DNA of 43,304 nt from Hydnum rufescens UP504 (Eukaryota; Basidiomycota; Agaricomycetes; Cantharellales; Hydnaceae), in the NCBI GenBank assembly GCA_014904985.1, contig MU129031.1, positions 129,602 through 172,905 on the forward strand, in the 5' to 3' direction. The position numbers and the translations under genes were made by a program. The notes below the pieces were generated by a model. The model was given only the letters and a program-made list of their open reading frames with translations. It made no database searches and was not told the DNA's origin. Of the stretch, positions 1 through 10,317 are shown piece after piece (positions within the stretch are counted from its first letter, which is position 1; each line of letters opens with the position of its first letter).

Positions 1-1090
1 CTCACCTAACCATCTTTCAATGACCTTGACAATGTAGGCAGTAAGTCTGGATGCCCTGCAATTCAATGCATCACCCCTTGCTGATTCCTTTTTGGTGTCA
101 TTCCCAATGCAGCCAGTATGTTCAGATCCCTTAGGATTCAATGTATCATTGCTTCCTGATGTCCCACTTGGTGATTTTGCCCACATAGGAGGTCTGCCCA
201 CATCTCCCACCCCTTCATCCATCATCTCTCAATCTCTTCCTTGGTGGCATATATGCCTTAGGATGTATGTCCACACCTCTTACTATTCAGTCTATGGTCC
301 CTGGCTCATACACATTTTTCTGATATTTACAATTCAGCTTGTGAGTTCCTAGATCTATACAATGCAGTAATATTCTGTTTTCCAACTGCACTCCTTACAA
401 TTTCATTGATCACAGGATAATGTAAGTCACATATAATGTGGAAAACCCAAAAGATTCTGTCCAACTGCAATATTAATCATTGCTCACCTGTGCCTTCATT
501 CTATCTGGTAAATATTGTCAATCCTCACTCCCAACCTTACCCTATCTCACATAAGTTTTATTAGGTGCTCAAATATGCAGGGGAGCAAGGCCTGTGCACC
601 CTTCCTCAAACTGTTGGTCAGTCTAGGTTTTCATTAATTCCCACCTCCAGGGCATCTAAGCCTTCATTCTAGCATCCCCAGTCCATCCCATCCAATAATA
701 ATGTTCAATATCTGGTGTTTATTTGTTGTCAGTGTTGACACCAATTCTAAGTGCACAGGAGATTGCTTATCTTGGCTTGTTAAACTAGTGGTCATTCTTT
801 GGACTCGGGGGGAGAGGAATGCAGATTTGCCTACTGCTAGGTCTATCCAGGACCAAATCAAGGATGATGGAGGTTTCCCACGATCTACTTCATTTTATAT
901 TGCAAGGAAACTTGCCAAGCTCATTGATGAATATACAGCATTGTAGGCATCATGTGCAATCCCTGTATCCAGAAGTGATGTCTCCAATTTCATTGTGCTC
1001 AATAATCAACTCTGACAGGCATTATAATTAATTGACATGATTTTCCTCAAGTGGACTGTAGCTGATCATAGTGATGACTGTACAATTCAT
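1..1090. other. No recognisable gene; CpG-poor repeat-like DNA
   Basis: Both strands carry only short open frames of under 100 codons with no family resemblance. CpG is almost absent, as in old methylated repeats elsewhere in the window. No terminal repeat or tandem array was seen. Confidence 0.5.
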
Positions 1091-1141
1091 GTATGTTAGT
1101 GATTGTGACTGATACTGCTGCATGCATTGTGATCAGCAACA

Positions 1142-1432
1142 GTGAATCACACTGTCAAATTGACATTTGCTTCTGCCTGTGGACTTACCCATCAGAGTAT
1201 CATTCTTCATCAAGTCTATTGTATGGCACCTGCTTCTTCAAATGCCCTTGCCTCCTCTCTCCCTCCATTCAGTCAGGGGGTTATTGTCATCCTTTCCATA
1301 ATTATTGGCATTTTTCTTGTTATTATTGCCTGTATATTCAGGCCTAGACCAGCAGGCTGTGGGCTGGGTAATCAATCAGTGGCAGCATCTGCAGCCTTGT
1401 CAGCACCCCTCATCCCCTCACCCCCTGCATGA
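1142..1432 (+). pseudogene. Small single-pass membrane protein ORF, copy 1
   Basis: This 96-codon frame has a hydrophobic segment at about residues 46-66, rich in Ile, Val and Leu, then a short basic stretch (RPRP) and an Ala/Ser/Pro-rich tail. I do not recognise the family. A homologous copy lies inverted at 2011-2388. The two share the N-terminal Ser/Asn/Ala/Leu-rich stretch, the Pro-Pro-Phe preceding the membrane segment, the segment itself, and the tail with clustered prolines. Two inverted copies next to an inverted-terminus element suggest a gene carried by a transposon family. The frame is short, and downstream similarity to copy 2 continues out of frame to about 1555, so it is probably decayed. 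Which in-frame ATG is used cannot be decided. Confidence 0.4.
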
Positions 1433-1619
1433 GTCAATGCAGTTGCCAATCCAGACTCCTCCTCTCCTACTCCTCCCCCATTGCCTGATTCCTCACCACC
1501 CATCCCAATCCCTGCTCCCTCAGCATCACTACAATCCTTTGACACCTTAAGGGTACCCTGTCAGGGTGACACTGCCATAGAAGCCACAAACAGAAAGAGG
1601 AAAGAGATTAATTAACCAC

Positions 1620-1768
1620 ACACTATCACAGTGGGAATCCTGAGTATACACCACACAACAAAGGACACACAAGTCTCACACCTATTGCAGTGGGAATCCT
1701 GAGTATACACCACACAACAAGGGACACACAAGTCTTGCACCTATCACAGTGGGAATCCTGAGAGATCA
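1620..1768. repeat. About 60 bp tandem repeat inside the left terminus
   Basis: The block GTGGGAATCCTGAG recurs three times (near 1631, 1691 and 1750) with TATACACCACACAACA and GGACACACAAGTCT between copies. The right terminus has only one copy, so the expansion happened in the left arm after the element formed or was lost from the right. Confidence 0.8.
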
Positions 1769-1797
1769 AGACTGGTGATCCCCCAACTGCAAAGGGC

Positions 1798-1805
1798 TAT
1801 AAATA
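1798..1805 (+). promoter_or_regulatory. TATA-box-like motif in the left inverted terminus
   Basis: TATAAATA lies in the terminus about 75-80 bp upstream of an ATG at 1879. The right terminus has the same site changed to TATAAGTA. It is a plausible core promoter for transcription into the element from the left. No conserved product downstream supports it. Confidence 0.35.
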
Positions 1806-1869
1806 CTACTTCCTGCACACAGCCACCAGCCTTCCAGAGCCTTCCACCATCTTCCATAACCTTCCGGAT

Positions 1870-2645
1870 CCTCCTAGAATGCCGGCTCCACAGCCCATCA
1901 GTCAGCCTCCACAGCCACCATCACTAAGCCTCACTAAGCTGATGCAGCTGTGTTATGAATCCTGTGCACACCTCCACATGGCTATGCCCCAACTTCCATA
2001 TGTATCCCCCTTAGCATATGTACTTCCAAGGCAGTGTATGCCTGGGTACTCCAAAGGTGTCCAAAGTGTCAAAGGACCATAATGATGTGGATGGAGTACA
2101 GGTTGGGATGGGTGGTGTGGATTCAGGGACTGGGGGCAGAGGAGGAGGAGGGGGAGTCTGGATTGGCAACTCCATGGACTCACATGGGGAGCAAGGGAAT
2201 GACAGGTACTGACAAGGGCGCCATTGCTGCCACTGGTTGACTACCCAGCCCATAGCCCACTGGTTGAGGCCCAATAGAATGAGGGCAATAATAATAAGAG
2301 AAATGCCAATAATGGCAAGGATGACAATAACCCCCTTAGTGAATGGAGGGAGAAAGGAGACGAGAGCATTTGAAGAAGTAGGCACCATATGATAGAGTTG
2401 ATGAAGAATGATACTCTGACAGGTAAGTCCTTAAGCAGAAGCAAATGTCAATTTGATCCTGACATACCCAGGCATACACTGCCTTGGAGGTACATGTGCT
2501 AAGGAGGATGCATATGGAAGTTGGGGCATAGCCATGTGGAGGTGCACAAGGATTCATAAATGCAGCTGTGTCAGTTTAGTGAGGCTTAGTGATGGCAGCT
2601 GTGGAGGCTGCATCAGGAAAATCATTTACTCTCTGAAGACTCTGA
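1870..2645. repeat. Inverted duplication within the element
   Basis: The sequence at 1870-2050 reappears inverted at about 2466-2640 (shared blocks CATACACTGCCTTGGA, GGAAGTTGGGGCATAGCCA and GTGAGGCTTAGTGATGG). The spacer between the arms carries the minus-strand membrane ORF. Confidence 0.7.
2011..2388 (-). pseudogene. Small single-pass membrane protein ORF, copy 2
   Basis: This 125-codon frame has a strongly hydrophobic stretch at about residues 19-40, then a Trp/Gln-rich segment, a run of prolines and a Thr/Pro/Ser-rich tail. It is homologous to the plus-strand ORF at 1142-1432 over the membrane segment and the proline-rich tail. Upstream homology between the copies continues to about 2455, so the original protein probably began further upstream or in another exon. 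The family was not recognised. It lies between the arms of an inverted duplication inside the 1556-3424 element. Confidence 0.45.
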
Positions 2646-2809
2646 AGACTCTGAAGCTGTAGAAGAGGGTGTAGTTAGAATAGGCTGAAGAGAACAATGA
2701 CTCAAACATCCCACAACCAAGATTCAGACTTTGCACACAGACCTCCAGAGGCACATATATACCTAAAGGCTTTCAACAAATCCCCCCTGGGGCCCATTTC
2801 CACTTTGTG

Positions 2810-3070
2810 GCTTATATAATAGATTAGGTAAGACTTTCCAAATATAGAAAAATAATTATGTAGTATTTCCATATATGGAAATTGATTAGCTAATCAAATA
2901 TTATGTAATATGGTGATTATGTGATTTTAAAATAAAATGATTGTGTAATATTCAAAAATCATCATGTAATATTTAAAATGAAATGGTTATGTAATACTGC
3001 CAATATAATGATTATATAATATTACCATATTTGGTAGCTTATGCTCCACATATAATATTGCTATATATGG
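2810..3070. repeat. AT-rich degenerate repeat
   Basis: Variants of GATTATGTAATATT recur every 25-35 bp in a stretch made mostly of A and T. It forms the AT-rich core of the inverted-terminus element. Confidence 0.6.
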
Positions 3071-3424
3071 CAGCTTATGTAATTCATCTTCCAGTACTTC
3101 CAGTACTTCAGAAAGCTGGAAGAAGGCCTCTTCACAGACTCTGAAGAAGGGACTTACTGTTAGGCCCTTCCTGCCTTCAGAGTCTTCAAAGTGGCTTTTG
3201 ATTTTCCTGATGTGAGTGATGGGCTGTGTCAGTGATGGAGATATGTCATCTTGAAGGGCTATGGTGGCTGTGGTGGCTGTGTGCAGGAAGTAGTACTTAT
3301 AGCCCTTTGCAGTTGGGGGATCACCAGTTTTGATCTCTCAGGATTCCCACTGCAATAGGTGTGTGGTTAATTAATCTCTTTCCTCTTTCTGTTTGTGGCT
3401 TTGATGGCAGTGTTGCCCTGACAC

Positions 3425-5126
3425 CACCCTCCTTGGTTTCCAAGTTGGCAGCTTAATTTACTGTAGATCCAGCCAGAGACAGAGACATGATTAGATGAAT
3501 GTGAATATTGGGATGAGGGTGCCAAGAAGATTTTGTTAGATGGAGGCACCAAGGGAATTATCTGGGTACTTGGGCCTGTTTGGATGCAGGAATCTAGATC
3601 ATAGGCCAGATTCTTGGCCAGATTCTTTGCAGATTTTTTGAGTGCCCAAGGAACTCCATAGATTCCTGTCTCATAGTTCTGCCATCCAAATCCCATCATT
3701 GGTTCTGGACATTTGTATACCTCACAGATCCCATGGAGTGGCAGTGTATATGGCTATATCAGATTAACAAGCACAGTGAGCCCTAAAAGTGTGGATTTTT
3801 ACTGGGCTCCACCCACAAATTATTGCAATTCATAGGGTCACCCACAAGTCTGGCACCTGTGATTAATTACTGATGTCAGAGAGACTGCCAAATTATTCCT
3901 GGGTTCTAAACAGGGTCAAGTTCAGGAAAGTGCAAAGATCCTGAAAGCCAGTCAAATTCAGCAAATGCTGAATACTGTGATGTCATCAGCACTTGCTCCA
4001 TGCTCACTCCTCCCAACTACAACCACCTGCTGAACCACTAGCCCAAACTTCCCCCATGGTCCCCCCATGTCCAACTAGCTGCAGCCCATTGACAGCCATG
4101 CCCAATTGTGCAAAACCAAAGAGGCCTCCACACATTAGCACTAAGGATAAGATCAGGGCACAATCTGCTCAGATCAAACAACTCTGAGGTTCATTAGATC
4201 CCATGTAAATGTTCTGCAATGTGGCTATCAACTGGACCCAAATTATTAAGCCCAGCTCAGTCAATATTGCCAGTGATGGGAATGGCCAGCACCCCAGCCC
4301 GATGCTGGACAGGACATTATGAAGATGGCCAAATTACCCCCCCCCAGTGAAGCAGGAAAAAGAGGTTGGTGCCTTATTAATCAACTTGGATTGGACAAGG
4401 AGAACCAAGAGGATAAATTGTTTTACAACACAACAATGGTATGTGTAATATAGTGTATTACATAAGGGAGTTCAGACTCAAAAGTCATGTATATATGGCA
4501 GTTGCCAAGATTGAATAAGAAACTTTTGCCTGCACCTCTACACCTAGTGAAAACCATGAATCTCTGTCTTTGTCTCAGTCTCTACTGCTTCTATCTGGAT
4601 ATCTGGTTGGCCTGTCTGGTAGCCATCAATACTAGGCCTTTCCTAGCCTGGGAGTTACACTTCTGGACCTTGGCAGGAAAGCAGTAAGCAAGATCACCCC
4701 TTCCTCTTACTGACCCCACCTCCTCTCCTTAGGTAGTGACTGTGCCACTTGGCCAGTCACTACTCCTTTATGCCTTCCATCATGACCTCCTCTCTCCTGC
4801 ATCCTTTTCTCCTGTGCTCAGGGCAAAGCCAGTGCTTAGCCCTGTGTGCAGCTCCTCCACCCAAAGCCAGTGCTGAGGGTGGTGTGATTACCCTTTCACC
4901 TTCTTCTCCCCTTATCCCTTCCCATCCTGCTCCCAACCTGTTGACTCTGCTTTGTCCAAGTACAACAACAAGTGCCCTCCTGAATCTGGGAGGCACTTCA
5001 TTACAGTATGTGCCTTGTCATCACCTTTTCCCAATGCTCATATCCTTCTCTTCATCAGAGAGATGCTTTCACATCCTCAAAACAAGCAGGCCTTGATCCT
5101 AAGACACATATTGGGAGACAGGAAGT
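3425..5126. other. No recognisable gene
   Basis: Frames up to 115 codons (for example near 4749-5096) are proline/serine-rich and overlap frames of similar length on the other strand. None shows a known motif. The region is CpG-poor like its neighbours and is probably decayed repeat. Confidence 0.45.
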
Positions 5127-5205
5127 GTCAGGGCAACACTGCTGTTGAAGCCACAAACAGGAAGAGGAAAGAGATTAATTAACCACATGCTATTGCAGTG
5201 GGAAT
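5127..5205 (+). mobile_element. Terminus copy of the 1556-3424 family, cut by an LTR insertion
   Basis: It begins with TGTCAGGGCAACACTGC and carries the CCACAAACAGGAAGAGG and GATTAATTAACCACATGC blocks, then stops inside GTGGGAATT where the gypsy LTR begins. It shows that the inverted-terminus family was present before the retroelement arrived. Confidence 0.7.
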
Positions 5206-5627
5206 TGTTACGAGTCGTACTTGTAACCTCACTTATGTATGCAGAATAACCAAACCAATCGCGCCATCACATGACCTTCCCCCTTGCCACCATTGTGCCT
5301 TCCTCTTTCAGCATTTCCTATTATATACATCCCTCCTTTATTCAACACCCCTTTATCCATAAACCCTTTTGATCTCTAATAGTATAAGTAGTTACTTGAT
5401 GTACACTTGCTCTTTAGAAGATCGAGAATATATTGTCAACCGATTGAATCCCCCTTTCGCGATCTCAGTTATTGCTCATGACTCTCATCTTAAAACCTTC
5501 ACATATTAAGTCTCAAGAAGCCGGTCTTCCTCGTATGTACTTGTCTCTCATGACTTATGTAATCCCCACTTTGTGACTCCCTTGTCAATCACCTTAAGGG
5601 CATTTCCTTGTATTTGACTCGATTACA
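5206..5627 (+). repeat. Probable 5' LTR of a Ty3/gypsy retrotransposon
   Basis: The segment starts TGTTACGAG, ends GATTACA (TG...CA) and lies between an interrupted older repeat and a gag frame. It contains a TATATAC motif near 5333. It is followed four bases later by TGGTATC, the start of the common initiator-tRNA-Met primer-binding site. No matching 3' LTR occurs in the window, so the boundary rests on terminal dinucleotides and context. Confidence 0.6.
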
Positions 5628-5630
5628 TCA

Positions 5631-5637
5631 TGGTATC
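5631..5637 (+). promoter_or_regulatory. Partial primer-binding site
   Basis: TGGTATC matches the first seven bases of the usual tRNA-iMet-type site, but the continuation does not match, so the site looks decayed or the internal start is rearranged. Confidence 0.35.
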
Positions 5638-5639
5638 TT

Positions 5640-6200
5640 TTGCCTCGAGTACAACCCTTAACATCCCCCACACTCTCCAGCTGGATGCTCTTCGAGGAAG
5701 AGCTCCACATGTACTTCGGAGACCCAGACGAGGTCGCGACTCAAGAGCGAAAACTACGAGCACTCAAGATGAACGACAACCACCATGTCCTTCGCTACAT
5801 CAACCAGTTCAAGGAAGTAGTGAGCCTCACCAGGTGGAACAATGACGCACTCCGCTCACAGTTCTACCAAGGCTTACTGAACCATCTGCAAGATGACATC
5901 TCGTGAGACAGCAAGCCCGCGAAACTCCAAGGCATGTACCAAGCCGCGCTAAGATTTGATGGCTGGTATTGGGAATGCCAAGAGGAACTCAAAGCCACGA
6001 GAACCTCAGATCGCGGCACACAACCTCGCACTGCGAACCTGTCATCGTTGACACCCCCTTCATCCTCAACAAACCCCCCACGCGACCCGAAAGTTCACAA
6101 GTCTAATGGCATGCTCACCGAAGAGGAAAAGGAATGACAAAGATGCGAAAAACTCTGCGCATACTGTGGGAATAGCAACCATGCAGTAGATAGTTGCCCC
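5640..6200 (+). pseudogene. Ty3/gypsy gag remnant with zinc knuckle
   Basis: The frame from 5640 encodes the C-terminal part of a retrotransposon gag domain (acidic start, then a helix-rich stretch around YINQFKEVV and the FYQGL block). It continues after a TGA at about 5904 as LQGMYQAALRFDG and ends in a CCHC knuckle at 6156-6197 (Cys, Cys, His, Cys with spacing 2-4-4). Stops at about 5904 and 6135 are TGA where arginine is expected. Nearby Trp and Cys codons also look like decayed CGG and CGC. The N-terminal half of gag is missing directly after the LTR, which suggests an internal deletion. Confidence 0.8.
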
Positions 6201-6224
6201 AGTCGTCGCAACATACTGCAAACT

Positions 6225-7160
6225 GTGATGACACCTGCCGCGATGTCCACCAGTGCCAGCAACACAACCATGACAGCAATGTCATGCACCCCAGTAGCTC
6301 ATGCTACGTTCACCTTCTCAGGAGGTCCCAGCACAACAGAGGAACCTCGCATCACTGAGATCTCATCACAATCCCCCTCAGATGGAACCGCTCATCTAAG
6401 AGCTACCATCTCTTCCCTCTCCCCATTGTCATTCATCACGATGGTCTCAATCCCCCTCCTCTTGGACAGCCCCATCTTGGCACTCGTCGATTGCGGCGCC
6501 TCCGAGAACTTCATTGATGCATCGCAAGTACAGAACTCACGCACCGTGCCGCATCGTCGTCGACTGGCGACACCACATCCCCTGCAATTATTCGACAGAT
6601 CAATCGCGAACAACCTCAAGTGTATAGTTACACTCCCAGTCACTTTCGCAAACTCATTGCAACAAAATATCGAGTTTGTCAAATTGCGACTCCACTCCTC
6701 GACTCCTGTTGTACTGGGACTCCCCTGGTTGCAACAAGTCAATCCACAAATCTTGTGGGCTGAAATGCAAATCGAGCACATGGCACACCACTCAGAACTT
6801 GTAACGACACCATTAAGCATCAACATCATTGCGACGACTGCCTCAACCCCAGGACTGACAACCACAAGCCCTCCAGCTCACAGCGTCACGATCAAAGTCT
6901 ACGAGGCAGAAGACTTCATCCAAGCAGCTAGTGAGGATGGCGCAACACTCTTCGCATGCATCATCACCAATCCAACCCATGCATGGACTGCATCAGTGGT
7001 TCATGACACTCCCTCCATCCCCGCATTACCCGAATCAATCCCCATTGAGGAACGCCAAGACCTCACACAACGACTCCCACCAGAATACCACGAATTCCAC
7101 AATGTCTTCACCAGTACAGCGGCCAGCTATCTACTGCCACATCGCAAGTACGACCTTTGA
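6225..7160 (+). pseudogene. Ty3/gypsy aspartic protease and pol linker remnant
   Basis: An open frame of 311 codons. A retropepsin-like site, LVDCGASENFI, has its aspartate at 6489-6491, and a second strand motif, VVLGLPWLQQVNP, follows about 80 residues later. That is the usual order in gypsy proteases (D-[ST/C]-G, then the flap, then the hydrophobic LGxPWL). After the protease comes a low-complexity linker and the LPPEYHEFHNVF block that normally leads into the reverse transcriptase. The frame ends in TGA after KYDL, where the homologous sequence continues with arginine. The ATG at 6225 is only the first Met after the previous stop, not a biological start. Confidence 0.8.
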
Positions 7161-7980
7161 TTCAATATCGAAGAAGGGCATGAAGTACTGTGAGGCCCCA
7201 TATACCCAATGTTGGAAAGCGAACTTGCAGCACTATGCAAGTTCATTGATGAATTCCTTGCAAAAGCATTCATACACCCTTTGACCTCCCCTGCAGGCGT
7301 GCCAATCCTCTTCACGAAAAAGAAAGGTGGCAGGCTTCACCTTTGCGTTGATTATCAAGCACTCAATCGCATCATGAAAAAGAGTTGCTACCCCATCCCC
7401 CTCATCAATGACCTCCTTGATCGCCTTCGCAGTGCCACGATCTATACAAAAATCAATCTTTGCAATGACTACTACAACATCAGAGTTGCTGAAGGACACG
7501 AGTGGCTCACATCATTTTGTACATGGTACGGTGCCTATGAGTGGCTCGTAATGCCAATGGGAGCAGCCAACTCCCCAGCACAGTTCCAGTATTTCATGAA
7601 TGACTTGTTCCAGGATATGGTGGATCTGTTCGTCATCGTATATCTCGATGACATCCTCATTTTCTCCAATTCACAAGAAGAACACTGCGAACACATTTGC
7701 CGTGTACTACAATGACTCTGCAAAAGAAACCTCTGTGCCAAGATCTCGAAGTGCACCTTCCACACAGACACTATCGAGTACCTCGGCTTCATCATCACCC
7801 CCTCTGGCATCCAGATGGACCCTACGAAATTTGACACAATCCTAAGTTGGCCTGCGCCCACCTCGGTAAAAGAAGTCCAGTCATTCCTAGGCTTTGTGAA
7901 CTTCTACCACCACTTCATCCTGACCTACTCAGACCTCGCGCACCCCTTAATCCATCTTATGAAAAAAAGATGAAACCTTC
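7161..7980 (+). pseudogene. Ty3/gypsy reverse transcriptase remnant
   Basis: The RT begins around 7185 (GPIYPM) and continues as a 168-codon open frame from 7209. Motifs in order: the KKKGG-R-L-CVDYQALN block, the fingers/palm region, LVMPMGAANSPAQFQ, and the catalytic YLDDILIF with its Asp pair at 7647-7652. After a TGA at about 7713 the thumb continues in the same frame (CTFHTDTIEYLGFIIT, FLGFVNFY) to about 7970. A frame shift in the A-run then leads into RNase H. Stops at about 7191 and 7713 are TGA at expected arginines. Cys-Thr-Trp replaces an expected Arg-Thr-Arg before YG, again consistent with CpG decay. It is non-functional as it stands. Confidence 0.9.
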
Positions 7981-8550
7981 GCATGGAACAATGAGACCCA
8001 ACGAGCTTTCAAAAGCATCAAAAACACCTTCGTATCAGCCCCTGTCCTCCACCACTTTGACCCCGAATTATGCATCATCGTAGAAACTGATGTGTCCAAC
8101 TATGCCATTGCCATGATCTTGTCACAAATTGACAAGAACAATGAAGTTCGACCCATTGCATTCTGCTCACGATCAATGCAAAGTGCAGAACTGAACTACG
8201 ACATCCACGACAAAGAACTTCTCGCGATCTTTGATGCCTTTTGCGCCTGGTGAGCATACCTCGAAGGCACCGCTCACATGGTTTCTGTCATTACAGACCA
8301 CAAAAACTTGGAGTACTTCACCTCCACGAAACTCCTCACTCGTCGACAGGCTCAATGGTTGGAATACCTCTCCTCCTTCAACTACATCATTGTATATCGA
8401 CCAGGACGACTCGGAGGAAAACCAGATGTCCTCACAAGGCACCCCGACATTTACCCACCTGAACGAAATGAGGCATATGCAACCGCTATAGAAGAAGGGT
8501 TGGGAGCTCTGATGACTGTCAAATCAAAATCTGGTTCAGCCAGTGTGTAG
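7981..8550 (+). pseudogene. Ty3/gypsy RNase H remnant, 3' truncated
   Basis: Recognisable RNase H blocks are VETDVSNYAIA (first catalytic Asp), PIAFCSRSM, LNYDIHDKELLAI and [11 protein letters not shown], then [22 protein letters not shown] and [14 protein letters not shown] at about 8251 interrupts the frame after AFCAW, where arginine is expected. The frame stops near 8550 and the chromodomain/integrase part and 3' LTR are absent, so the copy is truncated by deletion or a later insertion. Confidence 0.85.
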
Positions 8551-8681
8551 ATAGGAGACTGTGTTTCTGTTTATTCAAATGGGTTGGTTCGCTTCAATGG
8601 TTGATCACTCTCTGCAAGATATGTATGTGTTTAGTGGAGAATGGAATGTGATATGGACTAGCAATAGTCAATGATATATGT

Positions 8682-8797
8682 AGATGCTTATAGGAAGGCT
8701 TATATGTCGTATGGAATGCTTATAGAAAGGCTTATATGTGGAGGATGCTTATAGGAAGGCTTATATGTCTGGGATGCTTGTGGAAAGGCTTATACGT
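8682..8797 (+). repeat. About 30 bp tandem repeat, four copies
   Basis: Units of the form GATGCTTATAGGAAGGCTTA begin near 8683, 8715, 8744 and 8773, each followed by TATGT or TACGT. They lie just past the gypsy truncation point. Confidence 0.85.
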
Positions 8798-9258
8798 GTT
8801 CATGTTGCGTTTGTTCGTTTACTGATATTTGTGTGTCCTTGTTTATGTCCTCCTAGTCAAAATGCGGATATCTGTGGGCTATAGAATGGTCAGTGCTTGG
8901 TTAGTTTGGTTAGTATGCTTCAATCTTCTTTCCTGACTTGTATTTTGTTATGCTTACTTTTTCCTTGGATGTCCAGCAACTCTAACCTTAGGTTCTGCAA
9001 CTATCCTTGGCTTCAGTATTTCGCGTAGATGGCTTCCAGTAGCTTGGTCTCAACAACCTTGAAGATGACTTAGCTCCAGATGGCTTTAGATAGACAGTTC
9101 TTTAGATATTAAGCAGAATGGTAGACAGTAGTTGACAGTGGTTGATTTCCAGAGTGAGGAGATGGGGGGGAACAAGAAAATCTGCTAGCTTATGTACCTA
9201 TCTGAAGGTGGCTGTGCATGGAGCAAGAACAAAAGAGTAATAAAGCTATGAGATCATA

Positions 9259-9466
9259 GTGATGTCATGGGGGAGTCATAGTGGAGTAGAACAAAAGAGT
9301 AATAAAGAAATGATGTCATAATGCGGTCATAGCTGAGTCATTCATAGAGTGTGATGTCATAGTGAAGTCATAGTGATGTCATTCATAAAGAGAACAAAAG
9401 GATTCATAAAGGAAATGATGTCACTAGTTTGCTGAGCTTGTGGAGTAGTTGGAGCATGATGTCACT
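9259..9466. repeat. Cluster of TGATGTCA motifs
   Basis: TGATGTCA occurs near 9259, 9311, 9352, 9373, 9416 and 9457, with several degenerate AGTCATAG relatives between, and the block ACAAAAGAGTAATAAAG occurs twice. TGATGTCA is one CpG transition from the palindromic CRE TGACGTCA. The cluster could be a decayed LTR enhancer or a simple tandem repeat. Confidence 0.5.
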
Positions 9467-9536
9467 GATCTTGTGATGTGTTTTGGGGCTCATAGGAAGC
9501 GAAATTAAGGGACATCTCCGGGTTTTGGAGATTAAT

Positions 9537-9615
9537 CTGAGCATAGTCCAGTGGTTAAGGTGTTTTTTGTTACTGGTTAATAAAAGGAACAAGTGCATGG
9601 TGTGGGATTCGATGC
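9537..9615 (+). repeat. tRNA-promoter-like segment (possible SINE head)
   Basis: TAGTCCAGTGG at 9544-9554 fits the RNA polymerase III A-box consensus and GGATTCGATGC at 9605-9615 is close to a B box. The spacing of about 60 nt is within the range of some tRNA genes with a long variable arm or intron. The acceptor ends do not pair, so it is not a functional tRNA. A tRNA-derived SINE head is the best reading. Confidence 0.35.
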
Positions 9616-9650
9616 AGAGACAGCAGTTTGCATCTGTAATAGGTGTGCTT

Positions 9651-10035
9651 GGTACCATTCGATGCGGATTTTTAACAGCTTTCTGGGCGCAGTGGTTCCG
9701 AGCAGATCGGATGCGAACTGACAGAGAAATTCATTTTTTACTGATGGGTGTTGATTCTGATAGTAATATCGTTCTGTAGAGTTCAGTTTTAATCTGTTCT
9801 TCACGTGCTCAGTACTGTTGGATGTGGATTTTTTATATCTTTCCAGGCGGGGTTGTTCCGAGAGGATTGAATGCGAACTGACGGAGGTATTCATTTTTTT
9901 ACTGGAAATCCTGTATTTTAATAATAAAATTGGCCTGGAGAGTGCAGTTTTGGTCTGTTCAACTTGTGTTTGGTACCGTTCGAAAGGTGTGAATTGTAGC
10001 TTTCTAAGCGTTATATGGGTGTACCTCTCCAATCA
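9651..10035 (+). repeat. 160 bp tandem repeat, two and a half copies
   Basis: GGTACCATTCGATG at 9651, AGTACTGTTGGATG at 9811 and GGTACCGTTCGAAAG at 9972 begin successive copies. Shared internal blocks are CTTTCTGGGCG, TTCCGAG, ATGCGAACTGAC and TTCATTTTTTACTG. The first unit follows directly after the tRNA-like segment and may be its SINE body. Confidence 0.75.
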
Positions 10036-10089
10036 AAACTGGCGGAGTTATAAAACAAATTTGGTTTCTGCACATAGCCGTAATTAATC

Positions 10090-10317
10090 TCATAATCGGT
10101 CATGTGATCGTCCAATGGCTGGAAGTTGTGTAATTTCACACGGTGTTTGCATGCAGAGTCTGGCAACCCAGTCCATGTCATGAAATATCAGGAGGCCTTC
10201 ATCTGATTTATAGAATCGTTGAGCTGCTGAGAGCTCCAATTCATCAGCGATGGCCTCTTTCCAAGGCTGTTTGAAGCTGGGGTCACTTTGGTATCCTTTG
10301 ATGAAGGCTTCTATCAC
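10090..10317 (-). pseudogene. Second Ty3/gypsy fragment (RNase H-integrase linker)
   Basis: The 75-residue frame contains SDPSFKQPWKEA and then RFYKSDEGLLIFHD followed by RLCMQ. This is the characteristic linker that precedes the zinc-binding domain of gypsy integrases (F-x-DGLLY-x...RLCVP). It lies opposite in strand to the larger gypsy copy and represents a different insertion. No other part of this element is visible. Confidence 0.65.

Larger units (their letters stand above)
1556..3424. mobile_element. Non-autonomous element with long inverted termini
   Basis: The left end reads inward from about 1556 (core GACACTGCCAT, then the CCACAAACAGAAAGAGG and GATTAATTAACCACAC blocks). The right end carries the same blocks on the opposite strand from 3424 inward to about 3290. 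Similarity extends past TGATCCCCCAACTGC and into the CTTCCTGCACACAGCCACC block. That gives inverted termini of roughly 135 bp on the right and up to about 290 bp on the left, where an internal tandem expansion lies. A third terminus copy is at 5127-5205. The interior holds the inverted membrane ORF copy and an AT-rich stretch, with no transposase. I could not identify a target-site duplication, so the exact ends are uncertain. Confidence 0.6.

Noticed and set aside
3367..3699. 110-codon minus-strand ORF
   Set aside because: Its last part is translation of the transposon terminus, and a similar tail arises by chance in the 4952-5182 frame from the other terminus copy.
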